Origin: Carya illinoinensis
Lineage: Eukaryota > Streptophyta > Magnoliopsida > Fagales > Juglandaceae
Assembly: GCF_018687715.1 (NCBI RefSeq)
Contig: NC_056762.1
Coordinates: 34,770,864 to 34,834,863 of the forward strand
Reading direction: 5' to 3'
Length of the DNA stretch: 64,000 nucleotides
Position 1 is the first letter of the stretch; the number at the start of each line of letters is the position of its first letter. Under the pieces are notes generated by a model that worked only from the letters and a program-made list of their open reading frames with translations, was not told the DNA's origin and did not search any database. Of this stretch, positions 36,454 to 48,115 are shown piece after piece. A program made the translations under genes and the position numbers.

Positions 36454-37560
36454 GCTTTCATCTTCTCTTTTGATCTCTATTTGTATTTTCTTCTCCTTTT
36501 AATCTTTTGTACTTTCGTCCTCATTACTCATATCTTGCGTTTATTTGATTTATTTTTTGTTCATTTTTGTTTGTTTAGATTTAGATTGTTCTTTACAGTA
36601 TAATAATTTTTTTTTTAAGCTTTCAGATGTGAACCGTTTATTTCACATATTTTTTGTTGGTTTTTTATACATCTAGATCAAGATTATTCTTTACGATTTT
36701 TAATTTTTTTTGTTTTTACTTTCAGATCTGAACAAATATATTTTTGTTTGATTTTCTTTGTCGTTTTTTGTTTTTGTTTTTGTCTCTTCTCTTATCTTGT
36801 TCTTGTTATGTCTTATTTTGTTGTTTGATGTTTGGATTTTTCAGATCTATACAACAACTTATCCCTTACGGCCTCTCTCTGTATATTTCGGCATCTCGTG
36901 TCTATTAAGGCACTGTGTTTGGGTCTTTTTTTTTTTTTCCGATGGATATTTTCGGATTTTTTGATTGGATTTGTTCTTTGTTGCTTCTTTCTTGCATCGT
37001 GGCTAAGATCCGCTGCCTATGGCCGCGCGTAGCAGCCCACGACCACGGCGGAAGGTGAGATCTTTCTCACTTGTGTATTATTTCACTATTGTGTGTATTA
37101 AGGCACTCTGTTTGGGTTTTTTATTTTTTTTATTTTTAAATTTTTTATCTGATCGATATTTTTGGTTTGTTGGTTGGATCTGTTGTTTGTTGGACAAACT
37201 TTTTGTTTTTCCTGATGGATATTTCTGGGTTTCTCGGTTGGATCTATTGTTTGTTGCATCTCCCTCGCATCACAGTTCACATCCGCTGCAAATGGCCACC
37301 CGTGGCAGCCCACGACCATGCCGGAAGGTGAAATATTTTTCATTTGTGCATTATTTTGGGGTATTGATATATATTATCAGTATAAATATTTTTCACATCT
37401 AAGAGGGAATTTTTTAAATCCGAGAGTTTTTTTTTTTTTCAAAAATTTTGGAACCGAGTTTTAATTTTTTACTCTTAACTGCGGTTTTTTATTTTTGTGT
37501 TCTCAGCACATACGAAGAAATCAGAAGATGAAATTTCAGAAGATCGAATTTGTTTGATGC
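36300..37560 (+). promoter_or_regulatory. Antisense promoter-like cassette within the Helitron
   Basis: On the + strand, opposite to the Helitron genes: a telo-box AACCCTAG (36323-36330), a TATA box TATATAAG (36339-36346), a long TC tract (36397-36449) where a 5' leader would be, T-rich intron-like sequence, then two short exon-like modules with ATG at 37019 and 37292. Both modules encode MA[AT]R[SG]SPRP and stop at GAAG followed by GTGAG/GTGAA donor-like sites. Telo-box plus TATA plus pyrimidine leader is the layout of plant translation-related and ubiquitin-type genes. This may be a captured 5' gene end. No protein family is recognised. Confidence 0.5.
36397..36449 (+). repeat. (TC)n microsatellite
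   Basis: Uninterrupted TC dinucleotide run directly after the putative TATA box and start region. Confidence 0.95.
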
Positions 37561-38135
37561 GTTTAATTTTTTTTGTTGGCTCTACTCTATGTAAAAACAG
37601 ATGTAAATATGCAAATATAGTTTGTATCTTTCAATTTTTTTTTGCTGTAATACATATGCATATCATGTAATTACATAATGTAACAAATTCATTCACACAA
37701 TACAGTTAATTTTCAGAATACTAAGAAAAACAATAAAAACGTACCTACAATTCCTGAACGAGAGAGTAGAACGCACGAGAGAACTCAACAGATGAAATGA
37801 ATGAAATGAAACAAATGCTGATATTTAAACTACAGTTCAATTCACTTTCTCGGATCAAGAGATAAACATTAAGGGTAAAAAGACAAAAACATTAAGCCGG
37901 CAAAAACAAAACGACACTAAGGAGAAAGAAGTAAACAATAAAATTAAGGGCAAAATCGGAAATACAATAATAAAAACCAAACTGTCGGTGTGAAGGCAGA
38001 AAGACCAAAAAAAATGTCGGTGAAATAAAAGTAAAATGCAAACTACTGTAATTGCCAAATAAAACTAAGGGTAAAATGAGAAATAAAATATTTACTGTTC
38101 TTAACACTGTAGCTTTCGGATTGCCGCTTATATTA

Positions 38136-38155
38136 TCACTATAGATATATATATA
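38136..38155 (-). other. Helitron 5' terminus
   Basis: The minus strand begins TCTATAGTGATAATATAAGC with an A before it. Downstream sequence contains repeated TTT(T/A)ACCCTTA-type words and a leader ending near a GTACG donor-like site (about 37745), resembling Helitron transcript starts. Assignment rests on character, not on a second copy. Confidence 0.7.
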
Positions 38156-39137
38156 TATTAAATTATCAGAAGTTGCTCTTTATTATAATATTTACAATTC
38201 CCTAAATAGATTTGTCTTATAATATTAATGTAACACTTTAATAGAATGTCTAAATCACATGACCTATACTCTAAAATGACTAGTTAAAGATACAATTAGA
38301 ACCTTATAAAAAATAAAAACTTTTCATTTCCAAATAATGTGAGATTACATACACTACATACTATTATCCTTATCGTATGTGGTATCAAAATTTACCCCCT
38401 TAAATTTCTAACGTCCTTGTTGGGCATATCCATTATAAGTGGTATGGTTTAAGTCTCATATTTCTGATTGGGATAAACTCGGATACTATTTATAATACCA
38501 TAATAGAAGGTCCAAACCACATGACATATACTCCAAAAGAACTAGTTAAAGATACAATTGTTGCCTTATTAGAATATTATAAAAAGCAAGAACTTCTCCT
38601 TTATATGTAATGTAGAATCTCATATATTACCTACCATTATTTTTATCGTATGAGATATCAAAATTAAATATTATAACATTTATTTTATCTTTCATGATCT
38701 TTGAGTTATATTAATTTAATTTAAATAAGATGGGAAGGCCTAATATGGGTAGTCTACTTTAAAAAAATAAATAAATAAATTACACATGACACGTAGTCAT
38801 TGGTGTTGCTGTGATACTTTATTTTCAATGTATAATATTTGATTTAATCAAATTTGAAAGTATAAATATTTAACAGCATGGTATATATACCTATAATATT
38901 ATACCTACTGAATTAAAGACATATTTTGTTAGTATTTTCTTTTTAATATTTGGATTTCAAATTTTAGAATTTACACCATTTTTTGTAATTGGCACGTCAA
39001 CACCTAGGATTATGTAAGTAAAATTATAAGTATAGGTAATATTTTTTTAATATTCAAAATCAAATCAAATATCACATTAATTATTTTAAATAATGTAACA
39101 TTTTATAAAATACTTTACAATCAATCATTTGGGTATC
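38156..39137. repeat. Intergenic with two diverged copies of a 150-bp repeat
   Basis: Segments at about 38262-38400 and 38514-38665 share CACATGAC.TATACTC.AAA, then ACTAGTTAAAGATACAATT and TATCGTATG.GATATCAAAATT. A related, more diverged segment lies at about 58290-58430. Non-coding; possibly parts of old LTRs. Confidence 0.55.
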
Positions 39138-39140
39138 TTA

Positions 39141-39482
39141 GACCTTGTTTGGGTAATAAAGTAATCTCAAGTATTCCCTGATATTTCATTCATATAATCA
39201 CAAATATCACTAAAAAAAAAAAAACACTTTTAAATTTAAAATCTTTAAATTTTTTATTCTAATAATTACATATTTTCTATACTTCTAAATAAAATACAAA
39301 AAACAATATAACTATTTCAAATTTTAAAATAAAAATAATATTCAAAATTTGTTTTAACTTCGTAAAATTTTATTCAAATTTTGCTCTATTATTTTTCAAA
39401 ACTTGATAAAAACATATTAATTCAAACCATTTCACTATTATTTATAAATATTCTGAAATTTTCTAAGTGCCTAAACGAGCTC
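39141..39482. mobile_element. Tourist-like MITE, 342 bp
   Basis: The left end GACCTTGTTTGGGTA and right end (reverse complement) GAGCTCGTTTAGGCA form an imperfect inverted repeat. TTA flanks both sides (39138-39140 and 39483-39485), the target duplication of PIF/Harbinger elements. AT-rich core with no coding. Confidence 0.7.
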
Positions 39483-39599
39483 TTAATCTTTTTCAGTAAG
39501 AATTTTACTATTTAAAAATTCAATATGTCAATAAATCACTTGTTGTGAGATATATTATAATCCTAAAAACCATTAAATTACCAATATTCTTTACTAATA

Positions 39600-40511
39600 A
39601 TATGTATGAAAGGCGGAAAAAAATAGATTTGTTAAATATTTTTTATTTTGTATAAATAAACGACCGTTAGGAAGCAGTTAACGTCGTCAGTCAGTTCCCT
39701 GTCTTTTTCATTTTTTAAAACGATTCTTTCGAAATCCTGTCCCGGTTGTCGATGGGTCAAAACTTCTATTAAAGCCAACGGCTACAATTCCGTTCTATTC
39801 TCTTTTTCTCTGTCTCCTCGGCGACAATTTTCTCGGACCAGAAAAGCCTCGGCGAAAACCCCGCACCAATCGAAAACGATGACACGCCAATTCGGGGAAT
39901 TTTGAAAACACCGGATCAATTCATCTGCGATTAGTCGACACCCATTAGTTTCTCTCCCCATTTAAAGCTCTCAGTCTTCGTCCATTTCCCTTCGATTCTT
40001 TTCCTCCTGTGAGAATCCACTCTCTCCATCGCATTGCTCATCCTTATACTTTTTTTCGAGAGGTTTTAGTCCCCAACAGGTGTATAAATACCCGTCATGT
40101 CCCATACCGGGATCCTGAATTGCAAAGATTGTTTCTCTCTTGGGGTTGGAGAATATTTCATCTTTGAAGCCAGCCCCCAGGAGCTCCAAGAATTTGTTTT
40201 CCACTCAGTTTTGGATTATAGGCTTTCTATCTTTTTGCAATCTAACAATTTTTCTTGAATCTCTGGGAGTTTAAGTCCTTCTGGGGACTTAGATTCCGAT
40301 TCCTGTGTTCTCTTGTTATATAATCTTCACGTTTTTTGAGAAAATCTTATGGAAAGTTGGTTTCTTTGATCGAATTTCATCGAAGGGCCTTGTTGGGTTT
40401 GTAAATATTGATGGGTTTCTTAGAGGTTTGAGAATCCTCGTAATTTCAGATTATGTAACGCAACAAGAAACTGACCCTGCGTTTCTTGTGGGTTTTCAAG
40501 ATATCTGAACA
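39600..40511 (+). promoter_or_regulatory. Promoter and 5' leader of the PI4K-gamma gene
   Basis: GC content rises from about 39660. A TATA-like TATAAATA lies at 40083-40090, suggesting a start near 40115 and a leader of about 400 nt. The leader contains a 67-codon upstream frame (40305-40508) that ends three bases before the main ATG. Whether the leader has an intron is not clear. Confidence 0.45.
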
Positions 40512-42702
40512 ATGTCTATTGCTGATATTACTCCGATTCGCAAAGAGCTGGTGAATTCTGCCGGAGATTTCCGAAGCAGACCAGAACCTTGCTCTAGAGA
40601 ATCGATCCTAATATACCTCACTGTTGCCGGTTCAGTGATTCCTATGCGTGTATTGGAGTCCGATTCGATAACGTCAGTGAAGCTTAGAATTCAGAAATGT
40701 AAAGGGTTCGTAGTGAAGAAGCAAAAGTTAGTTTATGCAGGCAGGGAATTAGCCCGGAACGATGATCTTATCAAGGACTATGGTGTCACTGGTGGGGATG
40801 TTCTACATTTGGTTCTAAGGCTCTCCGATCTCCTACTCATCACCGTTAGGACCATCTGTGGGAAAGAGATTGTGTTTCAAGTAGATCGGTATCGTAATGT
40901 AGGGTACCTCAAGCAACGCATTTGGAAGGAGGAGGGAAAAGGTTTTGTTGATCTTCAGGATCAAGAAATTTTTTGTAACGGAGAGAAGCTCAACGACCAG
41001 ATACGTGTTGCTGATATATGCAAGGATAACGATGCTGTGATTCATTTGGTTGTTCAGAAATCTGCAAAATTTAGAACCAAGCCTGTTGAGAAGGAGTTGG
41101 AACTTTTGGTTGTGGCAGCAACTGCAACTGCAACTGAAGAGAGCCATGACAGAGTTGGAGGAGATCAGCAACCCGGGGCGCTTCAAGTAGTTACGAGGGA
41201 GCCACTAGGTGGAGATTTCTGGTTGGAACCGATCGTTGTTAATACAAAGGTAGAATTTCCCTCTATTATCCGGGATATGATTAACTCTGCATTCGCTGGT
41301 TTAGAGAAAGGAAATCAACCTATCAGGTCCTCTGAAGGCACCGGAGGAGCTTATTTCATGCAAGATTCATCTGGTCAGGAATATGTTTCCGTTTTCAAGC
41401 CCAATGATGAGGAGCCCATGGCCGTTCACAATCCCAGAGGCCTACCAGTGTCATCAAATGGTGAAGGGTTGAAGAGGGGAACGAAGGTAGGAGAAGGAGC
41501 ATTGAGGGAAGTTGCTGCTTACATATTGGATCATCCTAGGGCTGGACCTCGCATGCTATTAGGCGAAACAATGGGATTTGCTGGTGTACCCCCGACAACC
41601 ATGGTTCGCTGCTTGCACCAAGGTTTTAATCATTCAGGAGGGTATAATTGCAAGTCAAAGAATGTTAAGATTGGCTCATTGCAATTGTTCATGAAGAATG
41701 ATGGAAGTTGCGAGGACATTGGTCCCGGGGCTTTCCCCGTGGATGAGGTACATAAGATCAGTGTGCTTGATATTAGAATGGCAAATGCAGATAGGCATGC
41801 TGGCAACATATTGTTCCGCAAAGGGGAGGAGGGGAAGAATATACTTATTCCAATTGATCATGGATACTGCTTACCTGAAAATGTATGTATCTTCTCCTTT
41901 TGGCCGTGGCTCTTTTTAATTGATTAATGCATTATATGTTTTACCTGCATGCTTTGGCAAAAGTAGCCAATAGGAATTAAGTTGAGTCTAAGGAGATAAC
42001 AACTGACTGGCATATAAAATAACTAATTTTCATGTCTGGTCTCTTTTTTAACTTTGAAATTCTTGTGAAATATGCTTAGACCCCATTTTTTTGGTTTGCT
42101 TAGCTTTGTTTTATATAATGATTTTATGAGCCTTCTTGAACTTGAGATGCAGTTTGTTGCTGATACCAAAACATGTGGAACAATTGATGCATTTTGCAGT
42201 TATGTAGTTATGTAGCAGTTGTTATAACCCACCAACGTGACTGGTGTAAACAAGGTTTTATCTTGTTTCACTAAAATTGAGATCGATTAGGTTTTACTTA
42301 TAAGCCGATTTGCCCTCTTTGCAGTTTGAAGATTGTACTTTTGAATGGCTTTACTGGCCTCAAGCTCGCCAACCTTACTCTCCTGCCACCATTGAGTACA
42401 TAAATTCTCTAGATGCTGAACAAGATATAGCACTACTGAAATTTTATGGATGGGACATTACACTTGAGTGTGCCCGCATGCTCCGTATATCCACCATGCT
42501 TCTGAAGAAAGGAGTGGAGAGAGGTCTCACTCCCTTTGCCATTGGAAGCATTATGTGCAGGGAAACTGTGACAAAGGAATCTGTTATAGAGAAGATTGTT
42601 TGTGAAGCCAAGGATTCCTTGCTCCCTGGCATGAGTGAGGCTGCATTCCTTGAAGCTGTCTTCCGGATCATGGATTCCCATCTTGATAAACACGCTAAAT
42701 AA
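40512..42702 (+). CDS. PI4KG4-like: Phosphatidylinositol 4-kinase gamma with two ubiquitin-like domains (2 exons, 582 aa)
   Basis: Exons 40512-41882 and 42325-42702 join in phase at LPEN/FEDC. Two ubiquitin-like domains come first (about residues 33-103, starting IYLTVAGSVIPMRV, and 107-182). A variable linker follows, then a PI3/PI4-kinase catalytic domain: glycine loop EGTGGAYF (275-282), YVSVFKP with candidate ATP-binding K296, catalytic-loop D427-R-H-A-G-N432 and metal-binding D449-H-G. This architecture is specific to plant type II PI4K-gamma (UbDK) proteins, most like gamma-4. Family members are reported mainly as protein kinases that phosphorylate ubiquitin-pathway partners, with doubtful lipid kinase activity. 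Length fits (usually about 560-590). The start is the first ATG in frame; all key residues are present. Confidence 0.95.
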
Positions 42703-43645
42703 AACTCTGGTTTGTATTATTAAATGGTCCATCTTTGGATGGACTGAATGTCATACAAAAAATGTGGTGATAGCTTGAAGCTGTTGCTCTTTACTTCAGT
42801 CAACTATTACCTGGGGTTGTATTGGGATGTCGAAACCAAAAAAAGAAAAAATATTATGAATAAGATGTGCTCTGCAGGATTATATGAGATACTTCGGAGC
42901 TGTGTACAGAAATGTCAATCTTCAGTCTTGATTTCTTCCAAGAAGGGGCTGTTGGTTGGCTAGCCAACCAAAGTCTGTAAAGTGTTTCTTTTGACGGTTG
43001 GAATCCTGAACTGTTTCAATGTTATCCGAAGAAAATGGATTCTAATGACTGTAGGCAATTGAGATTTACAAATAAGATTATTTATTGTGCCCAGGTTCCA
43101 TTGCCTGCCGGGATTATCTTATATACTCCAAATGAGAATGAGTGAGAATGTGGTTTGTTGTATCATTTTCCTTTTTTTCATATTTCTTGAGTGAGCAGCA
43201 AATAGCTCTTTTTCATCTTAGATTTATCATTTTCAAGTCATATTAATTGATGTGATACATTTTGAAATGGTTGTTGTTTAAGTTAAAAGAGCACCTGCAT
43301 ACGAATGCCTCTAAATCTTCATTTACCCTAAAATTTAGGGTTTACATTTGGGGAAAATCTCAAATGCATGCTCCATCCAACCTCTCCATTTTAGGACTTT
43401 GGTTTGGAGATGCTACAGTGGCTCCCCATATATCGGGAGTCGGTATGGGAAGTTGGGAGCCACTGTAGCATCCAAAATCCTTCATTTCAGTTCCTTATTC
43501 CATGCAATGTCTCTCTTCTCTGTGTCCTACTGGCTACCGACCATAGTTCATGTCCCCATCCGGTAACCCCTCCGGTTGTAGGCTCTGGTAAGTAAGACTC
43601 TACACTTCCGACACACACACCCACACACCCACACACACACACACA

Positions 43646-43692
<47 letters not shown>

Positions 43693-43851
43693 GAATGCTC
43701 TGTGCTGATTCATCTTCATGTATTCACTCATATTGCTTCATTATTTTCATATTTCTTGTGATTGAATCCATCTATGTTCACACATATTACTTTGTGATTT
43801 ACTCCAATGAGTATTTGAGATTTACTCAAATTCAATCTTTTTAGAGGTGTA
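42703..43851. other. PI4K-gamma 3' flank and intergenic DNA with short repeats
   Basis: No further gene. From about 43290 the sequence begins GAGCACCTGCATACG and carries a perfect 18-bp inverted repeat (43409-43426 with 43455-43472), suggesting transposon-derived DNA. A compound (AC)n(TC)n microsatellite spans 43611-43689. Confidence 0.5.
43611..43689. repeat. Compound (AC)n(TC)n microsatellite
   Basis: AC run to about 43648, then a TC run to 43689. Confidence 0.95.
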
Positions 43852-44698
43852 AAAATTAACCAGAAAATCAAACCGTACCAGCCCGAACCAATAGAACTAG
43901 TCCTGGATTGGTTCCCTTAGTTCCAAAACCGGACAATACCGGTTCATAATTCTAAGCTTTTGAGGACCAGACTGGACCAATTCACTAAATTATATATTTT
44001 AAATTAAAATTTTTAATGTTATATATAATACTTTTTATATTATCTATAATTTATATATAATATATATAAGATAATATATAATATTTTTTATATTATATAA
44101 TTGATATATAATATAAATTCTAATTATATATAAGATAATGTTATTATAATTTATAATATAAAATTTCAACCTTAAACATAAAAATCTATATGATTATATG
44201 ATTTAATCATAATATATATATTAATAACATTTTATGACCTAATAAATTCTCAATATATTCTTTTTGATAAATATATTAATAAATTAGTAATACTAATATA
44301 CATTAGTATATAATGTATATTAATTACAATTTACATTTTATAACCTAATACTAATAGTCTAATACAATATTGCTATTATTAATTTTTTAAAGTCTATATA
44401 TAAATTACTATATAAATCACTATACTAAATAATTATATATGAAATAATGATATAGTAATATTAATACTATCACTATCAATGATATAGTTATAATAAATTA
44501 AAATCACTATAACAAATACTAATAATATGTATACTAATACTATTAAAACTGGAAAACCGGACAGAACCGATAAAATCTAAGGTACCAGTTTGGATAACCA
44601 GTGCATAATCGATTTTTAAAAATGCAAAACCGATGTGTACCGGTTCAGTCCCAAATTTTGTATAAAACTGGACCAAACCAGATCAGTTACACCCCTAG
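43852..44698. mobile_element. hAT-like MITE (GAGGTGTAA...TTACACCCCTA)
   Basis: The left arm GAGGTGTAAAAATTAACC and right arm (reverse complement) TAGGGGTGTAACTGATCTGG form terminal inverted repeats. Both arms are rich in AACCGG/ACCGGTT words and the 500-bp core is almost pure A/T. Same design as the element at 16521-18138. No coding. Confidence 0.6.
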
Positions 44699-46979
44699 AT
44701 ATTTCATATTTAAAACTTGTCTTAGCTTGTGATTTACTCGAATTTTTTTTTTTTCTGATTATTCCTTGTGATTTACATTGGGTTTTTGATTATGAAGATG
44801 TAGCTGTGAATTTTGAACCTCTCTATTGAGAAAAATTGGGGCTCTGATTTACAATTCACTTTGATTGTTGGTCCAGGATTCAATCTGTTTAATTTGGATA
44901 TGTGATTTTGTTACTATAGATGTGATTTTGTAGGCTATGATTTACATTTTCTTACATTTGGGTCTCTGATTACATGTTACGATAGCTCTTATGCATGAAC
45001 TTGTACATTTTTTGCTGCATTGGACAATGTACATGTTTTCATTTGGGTCTCTGAACCTTATGATTTATTATGTTTTGTTCTTTGATTTACATTTAAATAT
45101 AGTTGTGAATTGCAAGTTTTCATTTCTCTAGCATTGGGGATTTATACATGTTTCTATTTAGATAGATGATTCAATTATTCCTTGTTATTTATATTTAGGT
45201 CTTTGATTTACATGTTACTATAGTTGTAAATTTAGCCAAAGTCTTTTCTACAACATTAGGGCTATGATTTATCATTACCATGGTTATGATTGTGGTTTTG
45301 TGTAATTTTCAGATTCTGTGGTTGGCATTCGATTGGGGCTGTCGTTTGGACTGCATATGTAAGTGTAGGGGCTATGATGATGGTCGGATTGTTAGGTGTA
45401 CACAAGTGTAATGTCAGTAGCTCTAATGAATGTTCATCAACTGGTATAGTAGGGTAACTCGAATGACCATCTTAATTATGAAAATTTCACAAGGCAACAA
45501 GGATTGCAACCATCCTATCTTGTGCCCTTTGCTATGCTTGAAAATGAAAGATCTAAGCCTCCTTGATATGTAAATATAAGAATTTTTATTTTTTTTATTT
45601 TTTTATTTCTGTTTGTGATAACTTGTGCTTTCTTGGCTTATTTGGTTGGGTATGCATGAAGGGTTAACCCTTGTTGGTTCATGTAAAACATGTTTTCTGC
45701 TTTGACTTATGCCTTACACCCTATTTGGGAGTTTGGTTTTGTGATTTCTTGCCAATGCTTGGTTGGTTGTGCTGCAAGTTGTTGTTCATTGTTAAAGTTT
45801 CTATTCAGTTTTGTGAAACTTGGCTATGAGATATATACATGCATGATGTTCTTAGTGCCATTTCATAAATTGGTGTTTGTAATTGATATAGCCAGTATCC
45901 TTTTGATTTTCATTATCTAGCCTTGAGGCACAAGTTTTGTGATTTAGGTATTCTACTACATGCATATTATTAAGGTTTCTGAAATAGAGATTACTTTGAT
46001 GAGTTTGTTGTTTAGTTGTGATTGGCATATGATATTCAGTTTTTTAGGCAAGATCAGTTTCTTATTTCACTAGTTTTGATGTTAGATATCTATGCTAAAT
46101 ATTTCATCTTCTTCAAAGCTACATTCTTTGTTGTAGTTGTGCTGCGATACCATCCTTTTATACTTTGTTGGATTATTTACAACTTTTTAGAGACACTTGT
46201 TGTGCTGTAATATCATTCTTATTTGTGATAGAAAAGGTATATTTTTCTTGAATGCTTTTCTTGTTTGGTATGACTTTGTATGTGCATTTTCATTTGTGAT
46301 ATGTTATCTTACTTGTAAAACAGAATTATCTTTAAGTACATGGCCTTGGGTTTAATTAGCAATGAAGATGTTCCACCTTTTAAGTTGTTGCCCCAGACAC
46401 TATCATCTTTGCTATTTTCATGTTAAAAAGTACTTGTTTCATATCTCTGGCATGCCATTTTTCTTGTTGACTAGAATGTAAAACTTGGAAATCCTTTTGC
46501 TTTGTGAAATGGAATTTGAAACAAAGTGCACTTCTGACTTTGATTTGAAAGCTTTCTTCATAAAGGTATAATTTCTTTTAAAAAAATAACCATCTTGTCC
46601 TTGTGTTGGATTTTGGCATGCTTCTATATTGAGTTTTGTTGGTTGGGTTATTTTGCATCATTTCTTGTAGTTATGTTGTGCTCCACCCAATGTTCTTTAC
46701 TTTTGTTTGGTCGATTAGTTTGTTTATTTGGTTCTTTGTCCATGTCTATCCCCCTAAATTGTGATGATGACAAAATTGAGTGCAAACAAAGGAAAGTTGA
46801 GACATACTCTATGACAGGGTAACCCGGACAACCAATCACTATTGGTAATCGATTGATGCAACCATTGAGGATGTGCTACACTTCCTATCTGTTACCACTC
46901 TTTTCCTGAGCCTGTGAATCAAATCTTTTGTCTACTGTTCTTAAGTTTCTAACATGTCTACCAATTATTACGTGTCTGC
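44699..46979. other. T-rich non-coding region before Harbinger ORF1
   Basis: Over 2 kb with no recognisable gene; short frames only. It could be the leader or introns of the Harbinger ORF1 transcript, but nothing shows that directly. Confidence 0.4.
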
Positions 46980-47420
46980 AATTTCTTAGAGATGGATTTT
47001 TAAGACCATAAACATATGTACTTCACGACCCTTCGGCATCTCCCTGTTAAAAAATCAGCAAGGGGTGCGAATTTCACCAAAGAAGAAGATAAGTTACTTG
47101 TCTCGGCATGGTTGAATGCTAGTGTAGATGTCATTCAGGGAACGGACCAAAAACATGTACAACTTTGGGATAAAATTTTGAATTACTTAAATGAGTTTAA
47201 ACCAAGTACAACTAAGTGAAGTGTTGGGTCCTTAATATATCAGTGGTTGGCCATTCAAAAGGCGACCAACAAATTTTGTGCAAAACTGGCTCAAATTGAA
47301 GGGTTGAATCAAAATGACATGACCAAGCAAGCCTAGGTATAACCATACACTATAGTTAACTTTTTCTAACTGCTAATTTATTTGTTTGTTTTAATCTCTG
47401 TTACCATTGTTTTTTATAAT

Positions 47421-47486
<66 letters not shown>

Positions 47487-48115
47487 ATTGCAAGTTTGAT
47501 AAAGTGGATATCATGTACTAGTCACTGGAAAATACCTCATTTCAGTTCAAGTATTGTTGGCACTTGTTGAAAGACCAACCCACATGGATGTAGCGTTGCA
47601 CAAAAGAAGGTACAAAGCGAAGGTCGATGATGTCCATGACCTCAACTCGTGTCTCAACTATATTTGTAGCTTCAGTAAATGATATCGAGGTGGAGAATGT
47701 CATAAACAATGATGCCGTTGAATTAGAGAAGTCAATTGGAAGGAAAGTTGAGAAAGCAAAGCGTAAGGCCCAAGGCAAGCTAGCAGAGGAAATAGTTGAG
47801 TTGAGCAAGATGAAGTATTCTTCTCGAAGAGTCATGCATTTAGGAGAAAGAGTTTTTGTCTAGAAAATGCAATATGATTGAGAAAGGAAAGGACATAAAA
47901 TACGACAAAAAGACGAGAGACTAAGGTTGGAGTCTGAGAGACTGGAATTCGAGCGAGTCCAAGCAAAGGAGAGAGCAAAGACTGAACGCTTGGAGAGAGA
48001 TGAGCGAATCATGTGAATGGATATGACCACCTGGCCTGGACTACAACGGGCATATTTCCATCAACTTCAAAAGGAAATAGTGGCGAGACACAATGCCAAC
48101 CATCTCCAGTGACCT
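46980..48115 (+). pseudogene. PIF/Harbinger ORF1 (Myb/trihelix-like DNA-binding protein), decayed
   Basis: The frame 47016-47219 reads RGANFTKEEDKLLVSAWLNA and GTDQKHVQLWDKI, the Myb-like domain of the accessory protein that binds the ends of PIF/Harbinger elements. In-frame stops follow. Later pieces keep the family order: a helical region KSIGRKVEKAKRKAQGKLAE (47627-47863) and a C-terminal coiled coil rich in Glu/Arg, ending AYFHQLQKEIVARHN (near 48080). A (TC)n(TA)n microsatellite interrupts at 47425-47486. In active elements this protein works with the transposase encoded separately. Confidence 0.8.
47425..47486. repeat. (TC)n(TA)n microsatellite
   Basis: TC run to about 47471, then a TA run to 47486, inside the decayed Harbinger ORF1. 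Confidence 0.95.

Larger units (their letters stand above)
22300..38155 (-). mobile_element. Helitron, putatively autonomous, 15.9 kb
   Basis: The minus-strand 3' end has a perfect hairpin (stem AACGTGC/GCACGTT, 3-nt loop, 22313-22329), then 9 bases, then CTAG at 22303-22300, followed by T. The 5' end begins TCTATAGTGATAATATAAGC at 38155, preceded by A, and runs into the T-rich, TTTTACCCTTA-containing leader common in plant Helitrons. Insertion between A and T without target duplication is the Helitron rule. Inside, on the same strand, are an intact Rep/helicase gene and an intact RPA1-like gene. The remaining 8.3 kb upstream of the Rep start codon is non-coding repeats plus an antisense promoter-like cassette. 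The 3' end is very secure; the 5' end is assigned from sequence character only. Confidence 0.9.

Noticed and set aside
37019..37402. 127-aa frame starting MAARSSPRPRRK as a protein-coding gene
   Set aside because: After the first 12 codons it is T-rich translation; the donor-like site after GAAG suggests the frame ends at a splice site. Kept only as part of a promoter-like cassette.
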